Assembly (NCBI GenBank): GCA_026225945.1
Contig: JAMJFZ010004031.1
Coordinates: 4,706,001-4,770,000 of the forward strand
Source of the DNA: Cricetomys ansorgei
Taxonomy: Eukaryota > Chordata > Mammalia > Rodentia > Nesomyidae
Reading direction: 5' to 3'
Length of the DNA: 64,000 nt
The notes under the pieces were generated by a model. That model made no database searches and had not been told where the DNA came from. It saw only the letters and a list, made by a program, of their open reading frames with translations. The position numbers and the translations under genes were made by a program. This document shows positions 56,561 to 64,000 of this stretch, in pieces (positions within the stretch are counted from its first letter, which is position 1; the number at the start of each line of letters is the position of its first letter).

Positions 56561-58526
56561 TAAACTTTACTTTTACTGCTCTAAGATTAAAGCCAAGAGT
56601 GGAAAGAGGTATTTATAAAGAAAGATCCTTTTCATCCCACAAGTAACTTGTTATAAACTGTAGATTCATAGAAATTATTGACTTCACAAATGCAGTAAGA
56701 GAAAGATTATAGATTATTTCTATGTATTGCAGTTAGATATTTCAAGGTGGTGCAAAATTATTGAATAATTGTATTCTTAGAGAAGGCTCAGTAAATACGG
56801 TGTGATAGGCGTGGTGAGCTGGTTTGTGTCGTGTGCACTGAGGTCCCCAGGATGCATTTCAACACTATTCCTGTCCAAGGAACCGAGGCAAAGTCCAAGA
56901 GAATGGTTAAAATGTTTGGGTCATGGCTGGAAAAGACTATACAGTGAGATAACCGTTCTTTCAAGAATTGTTGTGAAAACCATTGAGGCCAGGCTACGGA
57001 GCCTTCATTTGTGTGGGGACCGTGGAGCCACAGGACCATACATTTTTATGTATTTGCTACAGTAACATATTTTAACCCAAGCTGATTAAGACCAACATTT
57101 TCCTCTACTCCAGCTGTGTTCATTTCAGTCTTCCCCTTGCTGGATGGCATCAGGGGTAGCTTTGTGTGCAGGAGGCCATGGGTTGAAGATACATTCACCC
57201 TGAGTTTGTGAGACAGACACATGTCTGCAATTACTCCTGTGTGCAGTTAATATGGTTAGGCTATTGCCAGCCTTCACAGGTGGGAAGTCCATCTAAGTCC
57301 TACCATGGATTTAGTTGTCTCACCTGGCAGGGGCGGCAACTGTGTTGCATTATTGATGCTGTGTCAGTCCTGCAAGTACGTGGTCAGTAGAGGAGAAACA
57401 ATGAACGAAATGCACAGAACCAGAAGCAATTTCGTTTAAAACACACTCAGAAACCAGGCTTACAAATGTGCAACTGGACGACTTAGTTGCTCCCTGGTCA
57501 AAACTGTGAGTTCTGTCATGTACAATGTACTAGATAATTGCTTGATGCATGAAGTTATAGATGCATCTGACATTCTTTCTCTCTCTCTCTCTCTCTCCCT
57601 TTCTTGTTTTTGCATGGGGTTATATAAAATAAGAACTTAAATTTTTGTGACATTTTATAGAATAACATCCTTAGGTGCTGCACAAATCATGGGAGCCCTA
57701 TCAATATGAATGTGCTTGTGCACTAAGTCACATGTTTCTATGCATTCTGACCATCAAGAACCTGAGAGAAGTCTAGTCAGCTGCCCTACAGCAAGAGTAT
57801 AAATTTTTCTTCTGTGGTGACATCATATGCTCATTATCAGATGAAAAGGAGATCAAATAGTAAGCAACCAAAATGTAGGAGGTGGACAGTAGATTTGTAA
57901 GAGTATGTTATAATTCATACTTTCTGATTTTTCTGCTATTTATCTAGAAATTTCACACTTACAACTTGCGGTGGTTTTTCTACCAATGTATATAAATTCT
58001 CTCTTTCTTGCTTAATTTTGTGTTTGTAATCTCATATTCATTGTCGAAAATATAGCCTCCCCTAAACTGCCTAGACCTTAGCTCCCTCCAGATCTTAATT
58101 CACTCCATTGTGTGGCCATGAAGTGTGCACACGTGGTGGTCTTACTCACAGCCACTCATTTGCAGTGTAAAACTACCAGTGTGGGTTAGGTTGTGTGTGA
58201 GCAGCATCAGCTTCATGCATTTCACGTGATAGGTATTACAATAAGTTGTCATCTTTTGCTATAAGAAATACATTTTCAAATACGGGTAGCCAGTGTCTTC
58301 TGCCTCAGCTGTATTCCATGAGTGTGCCGCCTCTGTGATGGGCAGAGTGGAATCAGCTTAAATGATGAGTGTCTCACTCCTCAGAAGAGTTTCTAGGACT
58401 AGGTCAGGAAATACGTAAGACCCTGGACTACGATGAAAAGTACACAAGCTATCAAGAGCTACTGAAGCTCTGGCCAAAAGACATAGGAAATAGTTGGAGG
58501 AGACCAAAAAGAATAATAGCTGCAGG
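56561..58526. other. Unique sequence with (CT)n
   Basis: A (CT)n run lies at 57577-57599. No repeat element or exon was recognised otherwise. Confidence 0.5.
57577..57599. repeat. (CT)n microsatellite
   Basis: A short CT dinucleotide run. Confidence 0.95.
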
Positions 58527-58612
58527 ATTGGGAATATGGCTCAGTGGTAGAGTGTTTTCCTGGAGCGCTTGGGTCCTGAGTTGAGTTACCAGCAAAATAC
58601 ACACCACCGCCC
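58527..58612 (+). mobile_element. ID SINE
   Basis: ATTGGGAATATGGCTCAGTGG (box A), TAGAGTGTTTTCCTGGAGCGC and GGGTCCTGAGTTGAGTTACC (box B region), followed by CAGCAAAATACAC. Typical ID length. Confidence 0.8.
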
Positions 58613-58894
58613 CACATACCATGCACACCTACATAGAAGATGGGAAGAGAGAATGACTGAAATTTACTGTAACTTATTAGATATGCTAAAACCGAAGATT
58701 TGGCCAATTTCAAGTTGTTGGTGGAGTATCAGTAGAATTGGAAAGAGATATGTATAAGTTAGAACTATGTGCCGGCAGAACCAGCTCTACCCAACAGCTG
58801 GGGGTGGGGGCGGGAATAACAGAAACATTACTTTCTGGAGTTAGATGAGATCTTGTGTTAGATCCCAAATCTAGAATGTACTCTTTTTTTTGTC

Positions 58895-58972
58895 CTAGAT
58901 CAGCTTATTTTTACTGAGTCTTAGTCCCCTCTGTTAAATGGGGACAGTCATTTTCCCCACACAGAGATACAA
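58895..58972 (+). mobile_element. MIR SINE fragment
   Basis: TTTTTACTGAGTCTTAGTCCC followed by CTCTGTTAAATGGGGACAGTC matches the direct MIR core (CTCAGTTTCCTCATCTGTAAAATGGGG). It is directly followed by an ID element. Confidence 0.55.
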
Positions 58973-58980
58973 AGATTTTA

Positions 58981-59062
58981 AGCTTGGAATGTAGCTCAGT
59001 GGTAGAACACTTGCCTGGCATGATGAAGGTCTTCAGTTCCAACCCCAGCACTGGACAAAGGA
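58981..59062 (+). mobile_element. ID SINE
   Basis: GCTTGGAATGTAGCTCAGTGG, TAGAACACTTGCCTGGCATGA, GGTCTTCAGTTCCAACCCCAG and CACTGGACAAAG. The best-preserved ID copy in the window, about 370 bp from another ID in the same orientation. Confidence 0.87.
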
Positions 59063-61041
59063 AGAGACACATGACAGAACACATATATCCCAGTTGCACA
59101 GGGAATGATCATCCTTGGGGATATCGTCTCTTCTCTGCAAGGTAAAGTAGATGATAGAACTCTAGGTTTAGGGTGGTTTCAACATTAAAAAAAGAAGGCA
59201 GAAACTGATCATCTTTTCAAAAGTCTTCCTGCCCAAAATTTCTATAATTAGTTAAAATTGCAGGTTTGGGCCATGGTGTCACAAACCTGCCAGAAACACA
59301 CCAAGCTTTAATTTGGCTGGATATTAATTGGTAGGCTGGCAAGTTAATGTGATACAATTATAGCTAGAATAGAGTCTTTGTTTCTGAAAGGTGGCGCTTT
59401 CTTGTCCAACAAGATCTGGCTTTGCAAAGACATAGTAAGAATTAAGTGTTATCTTAGAATTGATTTGGTAAAGGGCTGCAACTTTCTTATTCTTCTCCTA
59501 GGGAGTGTGGAAGGCCATCCAAGACATTTCTGGCATGACGACCCCTAACGGAGATGTTGGAAGCTGAAAATGTTTCCATTCACGATTTTGATTTATGCTA
59601 GAGCAGACTTATTAATAATAGCAGCATTATATTTTTTTGAGTTAAGCAGTTGGCATTGTCTTAAATAGTAAAAATTCTCTCTCCTTTGTTTCTTGAGTAT
59701 TTTTTTTTTCTGTATGGAAACCTAGGATCAAGGTCATCACTGGCTGTATAGTAATAAGGCGGCTTTTAGAATCCCTGAATTATATGACGCAGATATCTTT
59801 TTACATTTTATTGTAACTAAAGTTAAAATGAAGCTGAATTATAAATCAAGCGAATTTCTAGACTTTCTGGTGCTAAAGGCCTTGGGAATTTGATTTACGT
59901 ATGTAGGTCAATGTGTTCCTACTGAGAATACAACTCGGAACATATTTTCCTATCTGAGGGAGAATTTCATGAATCATAAATCTAAATATTTGGGGTCTCT
60001 GAGCAAATACCAGAAGATAAGGAGCCCCATGCTGTACCACCCTCCCCAAGCTGAGTGTGATATCATCCTTCCTAGTCACTTTTGCTCTGTGAAGAATAGT
60101 TTTTCTTTAGACAATTAAAATATTCACCCCTTGGGAAAATCCAGCTTCCTGTTTACTTAAAATGCTGTGATTTGTACCGAATTAAATTTTGTGGTCATAA
60201 AAATGTGTGCTTCAAGAAATGTCATAGAACAAAATAGAGAATTTTAATATCACTTGGAAGGATTAAATCATTTTAGGGGAAATGTATATTTCAGGTATGC
60301 GTGCGTGCATTTATTATATGTATACATTCTGAGTTGTAGAGTAAAATTTATTTCTGAGTCATAGTAATATATAATTAGAAAGCTGGTGCTTTATTATGTG
60401 CAGTAAAGCTATTAAAGTAAAATAACTCTCCCTTTTGTGGTCCATATAAAAATGACCTATACATTAGTCCAGCTTCTTGGTGTGTGTGTGGGTGTGTGTT
60501 TAATGTGTTCTTAACAAAACCGTCTTAGGTTAGAGGGTAGTCTAGAGTTAGGAGTCTATTTAAGCTTTGACAGTACACCGAGACCCTTATGCAAGATAGG
60601 ACTTCTTGAGGGACATGGTTATGACAGTGAAGTGTCTGTTTTATTTTCTTCTTCATGAAGCAGGAAGGGTAGCATTACATGTCCCATCCATCTGCCCAGC
60701 CATCCATCTCATACATATGCAATTTTATATTTGTTATGTGCTATTTCATATTTTGTATGAGCTTAAATTTCGTAAGTGTAGAAGGCAGAGACTCTGCCAC
60801 TGGGCTCTCATTGCTTCTCATTTATCACATGCCTCATTCATGTACTCTGTAGTGAGTAATTATTGTTACTAGTGATGATGGCTACATTCTCTGCCCCCTC
60901 CTACTCTTTACCAATTGCTATTCATCTGTTTATTCATATTCCGCCATGCACAAAGGTTTTGCATCACTGTGTACCATGAGTAAATAGGAAAACTATTGCT
61001 GAATTGTAGGTAAAATAGGTGACCATAATATAGGGACACAA
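59063..61041. other. Unique sequence
   Basis: No repeat element or exon recognised. A 9-bp inverted repeat (GCAGGTTTG..CAAACCTGC, 59260-59290) and a small TG-rich run near 60480-60499 are the only structures seen. Confidence 0.45.
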
Positions 61042-61044
61042 GCA

Positions 61045-61098
<54 letters not shown>

Positions 61099-61119
61099 CG
61101 TACACACACACACACACAT
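61042..61119. repeat. 78-bp alternating (TG)n-ATGCGTA-(CA)n tract
   Basis: A (TG)n run switches, through TATGCGTA, into a (CA)n run without breaking purine-pyrimidine alternation for 78 bp. Because TG and CA are complementary, the right half is an inverted repeat of the end of the left half, so both Z-DNA and hairpin/cruciform are possible. Confidence 0.95.
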
Positions 61120-62230
61120 TTACATCATAAAATAAGTAATCCCAGAGAGAGGAACACCAAAAATGACCAAGTGATAAGTTATTTCATAGTTCTCTCTTTG
61201 TGGCTCATTCTTGTATCTGAACTTTCCAGTAGGCAAGTACAAAGAAACATGTGTCAGGTACACAATTCTCACTATTAAATAAAAAGAGACAGCCTTGGGG
61301 GAAATGAAGTGTTTCATTGTACACACAACAAGAATGTACTTTTCACATGCAGCTTCAGGTGAGACAGAACATCTGGGCTGGGCAATAGCCCTCTACCACT
61401 GAGGAGAAACTGACCCTGGGGTTTCATTTCTGTGACTTCTCCATAAATGATGAAGGCTTTATGTTAAAGTGCAACGGACCCAATCTGTCAGAAGAAAGGA
61501 AGTGACTGAAGATATCACATCAAACATTGAAAGGAAATTCTTTAAACAAGTCCCCTCTGAAGTGTCACCTGTCTCAACCCAGTTCTTAACTGAAGTGGAT
61601 ACAGGGAGTTTAAGAAAACATCCTCTGGCAAGGGCCTAGGTTTGAGGCACTCAGGGCTGGTGCCTCAAACCAAATCCATCTGCTCTAGAGAAAGTTATGA
61701 CGAGGGGATCTGGTCAGTATTGTTTGGTGGAAACCTGGCAATGACCATGCTTCTCTGAGAGGCAGAGAAGCCGTTGAAGCTCTCCACAGCTACAACCCAG
61801 TCTGCAATACTGAGCAGAAGACTCTGTGACCAGCACTTTTCCAGACTAGTTCAAATCTTTAGAAATGCTTTTTGCCTATTTGCTTTGTTTTGTTCTTTTC
61901 TCTAATGCTGATAATCACCAGGTTCTACTCAATCTCTAATACATTTCTTGTTTTTTTCATTTTTACCTATGTCTGGAAATGCTATTGGTTTACATCCAAA
62001 ATCCACAAGCAATTTTAGCCTGAACTGGAAAGAGAGCCTAGTATGTGAAGCATCAGGCAGAACTATGAGAACAGTCAGGTCTGTTGTGTTCTGAGATGAA
62101 AGCACACTTCCACAATTTGAATTTTTCATAGCAAACAACATCCCAATAAAGACCAAAAAATAGATGTGACAGAGGAAATTCCAGACATGGATGGGAGGAC
62201 TCAGTCTGAGGAGCCAGTGATGAAACACGG
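61120..62230. other. Unique sequence, possible ID scrap
   Basis: TGGGCAATAGCCCTCTACCACTGAGG (61377-61402) may be an inverted ID fragment. No exon is supported. Confidence 0.4.
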
Positions 62231-62587
62231 GTGTGCTGGCTAGTCTACTGTCAATTTGACATGCAAACTAGAATTATCTGAAAGGAGGGAACCTCACTTG
62301 AGAAAATGCCTCCATAAGATCCAGCTGTAAGGCATTTTCTTATTTAGTGACTGATGGGGGAGAGCCCAGATCATTGTGGGTGGTTCCGTCCCTGGCCTGG
62401 TGGTCATGGGTTCTATGAGAAATCAGGTTCACCAAGCCAGGGGAAACAAGCCAGTAAGCAATACTGTTCCATGGCTTCTGCATCTGCTCCTTCAGATTCC
62501 TGCCTTGGCCTGACTTTCTTCAATGATGAACAGTAATATGGAGGTATAAGCCAAATAAACCCTTTCCTCCCTAACTTGCTATTATGT
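62231..62587 (+). mobile_element. ERVL-MaLR-like LTR, direct orientation
   Basis: GGTGTGCTGGCTAGTCTACTG, CAATTTGACATGCAAACTAGA, TGAGAAAATGCCTCCATAAGA, GATGGGGGAGAGCCCAGATCA, TGGTGGTCATGGGTTCTATGA, AAGCCAGTAAGCAATACTGTT and CCAAATAAACCCTTTCCTCCC. Same family as the copies at 28.3 and 37.5 kb. The AATAAACCC marks the polyadenylation region. A B1 fragment abuts its 3' end. Confidence 0.75.
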
Positions 62588-62589
62588 AG

Positions 62590-62715
62590 GGTCGTGCTCG
62601 CTTTAATCCAGGGAGGCAGGTCTCTGTAAATTCAAGAACAGTCTGGTCTACATAGTGAATTGCAAGCCAACCAGAGCTACACTGTTCGACCTGTCTCAAA
62701 GAAAAAGAAAGTTTT
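62590..62715 (+). mobile_element. B1 SINE, internally deleted
   Basis: GTCGTGCTCGCTTTAATCCAG jumps directly to GGGAGGCAGGTCTCTGTAAAT, losing the CAGCACTTG part. It then follows CAAGAACAGTCTGGTCTACAT, CCAACCAGAGCTACACTGTTC and GACCTGTCTCAAAG to the tail. Confidence 0.8.
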
Positions 62716-62844
62716 AGATTTGAGCATCAGACTAGAGTTGAGCTGTTCAAGGGTTGTGAGTGTTTGAAGAAAGAGCTATGCTGGGATGACCAGGTCAGCT
62801 TTGACTCTAACTCATCTGAAGAAAAGGAAGAAGGTTCTGAAAAG
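62716..62844. other. Unique spacer
   Basis: Short sequence between two B1-related copies; nothing recognised. Confidence 0.4.
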
Positions 62845-62945
62845 TGAGATATGGCCAATATTCAGGAGGCAGACAGGTCTTGATGAGTTCAAGGTCAGTA
62901 TGGTCTACATAGTGAGACCCCTTCTAAGGAGAGGTAGAGAAAAGA
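62845..62945 (+). mobile_element. Degenerate B1 fragment
   Basis: ATTCAGGAGGCAGACAGGTCT, GATGAGTTCAAGGTCAGTATG, then GTCTACATAGTGAGACCCCTT. The 5' end is missing. Confidence 0.65.
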
Positions 62946-63184
62946 ATGAAAATAAATATCCCTGGTGATGTTCTGGCCACCTAGAGACATAACTTTCGTG
63001 AAAGCATAGAAAGGATTACCAGGCTGTCATTTATTTTAATATATGGTTGTAGATGTAAACCCAATTTAGAAGGAAATATAAGTTATTTGTCTAACAGCCT
63101 TTAGGTGTAACATCCATTTGTGAAGTAAATTGTATGATTGTCCAGAGTTTAACTAGTAGCCAAGGAAGTATCTGTTTGCAGCAG

Positions 63185-63185
<1 letters not shown>
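62946..63185. other. Unique sequence
   Basis: Nothing recognised. Confidence 0.4.

Positions 63186-63231
<46 letters not shown>
63186..63231. repeat. (TG)23 microsatellite
   Basis: A long uninterrupted TG run, followed by GCACGTATATATGTATGTGTG, which largely keeps purine-pyrimidine alternation. Confidence 0.97.
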
Positions 63232-63232
<1 letters not shown>

Positions 63233-64000
63233 CACGTATATATGTATGTGTGATCAGGGAGCTCACAGAATCACCAGAAAAATCTGTGGAATCCAGGTCA
63301 GACTTTGGGCAAAGCAAAATCAAGAATCAGGAAGCTAGAAATACAGCATGAAAGCCACACATTAGTCTTCAGGACAGATCTAAAAGTAGGTCTATTGATT
63401 CCAGTAGTCACTATCTATAGCGGGTTTGCACTGCAGACCCCCAGCCTACAGCTCTTCCCCTGCTTCTGTTCTATGGGAGGCTTGTTTCTGATGCCTAGAC
63501 CATAGAGTGGGTTCAAGCTCAACCTGAAGCACTTAGCAAGAGACCCTATCTTAGTAGGAAGAGAGAAAGGGAGGAAAAGAGGAAAAGGAAAGAAACGTTG
63601 GCGATATCACTTAGGTTAAGATAAGTCATGCCTTAGGTTCAAGAAATGCTGAGAAGGTGAGTCAGTCTATTTGGTCCCTTAGAGTAGGAAATGGGCTTTG
63701 TCCCCTGCCGTGACTCACAAGATACAGTGTGTCCAAGACCTACCCCTTAGATTTCAGGTGTCCTAGAACATGCAGGTAAATGTCTACTAAAAGTTCCTTT
63801 TAACCACTCATACAGTTTTGAATCTTTGGGTGATTTTTGGAGCTAAATTCTTAGGAAAAGACAATCCAGTCATTCTTAATTGTTTGTTTCAGTTAAAATA
63901 ATGCAGGGCTCACCAGCGTGGAAGACACAAGTTAAGTATGTCACTACTCTTAGTGCTGAGTCACTTGCATTTCAGGTCTTGATGTTAAATATATTCTGTT
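63232..64000. other. Mostly unique; possible B1/ID scrap
   Basis: GGGTTCAAGCTCAACCTGAAG followed by CTTAGCAAGAGACCCTATCTT (63509-63552) resembles a B1 3' half. A degenerate ID-like stretch may follow at 63598-63645. No exon is supported. Confidence 0.4.

Noticed and set aside
58799..58813. G-quadruplex candidate GGGGGTGGGGGCGGG
   Set aside because: Only three G runs; a fourth run of three is not available without splitting a run.

Overview
This window is non-coding rodent genomic DNA. It carries B1, B2/B3, B4 and ID short interspersed elements, proto-B1, ancient MIR, L2 and L1M remnants, mammalian-apparent LTR retrotransposons, a URR1-like DNA transposon and long CA/TG and GA microsatellites. 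That combination is a muroid rodent signature. The best-preserved B1 copies share the motif ACAACAGAG where house-mouse B1 normally reads ACACAGAG, and they lack the cricetid (hamster/Peromyscus) B1 variant as I remember it. I therefore lean towards a murid other than house mouse or rat, for example a gerbil or spiny mouse. That species inference is weak.

I find no protein-coding gene, exon or structural RNA gene that I can support. Open reading frames are all under about 135 codons; the longest lies inside an old LTR, and many others cross repeats. The window is best read as an intergenic stretch or a very large intron.

Layout: 1-3.4 kb is mostly unique AT-rich sequence with one old B1. 3.4-6.6 kb is a repeat block: an L1M split by a B4, a B3 with (CA)21, a MaLR-type LTR, and an LTR with four CCAAT boxes. 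6.6-12 kb is mostly unique and contains a small CpG cluster at 8.6 kb. 12-15.2 kb holds a tandem B2 pair, an old LTR and a B4. 15.4-15.9 kb is a conserved-noncoding-like block. 17-20.2 kb has B1, B3, L1M, a 173-nt homopurine tract, ID, MIR and proto-B1. 20.2-28 kb is mostly unique with a few repeats. 28-37.9 kb is rich in SINEs and LTR remnants. 38-46 kb is largely unique, with a GATA-motif-rich candidate enhancer at 43.1 kb and the first copy of a 129-bp direct duplication at 42.8 kb; its partner is at 46.6 kb. 47-54 kb has an LTR remnant, URR1, L2 and two further enhancer-like blocks (48.1 and 53.2 kb). 54-64 kb has B4, ID, LTR and B1 copies and Z-DNA-prone alternating tracts, the largest 78 bp at 61.0 kb.

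No genes work together here. Any function would be regulatory, through the conserved-looking blocks. Conservation itself was not measured; every such call rests on sequence texture and motifs alone. Repeat family names come from memory of consensus sequences, so edges are approximate.
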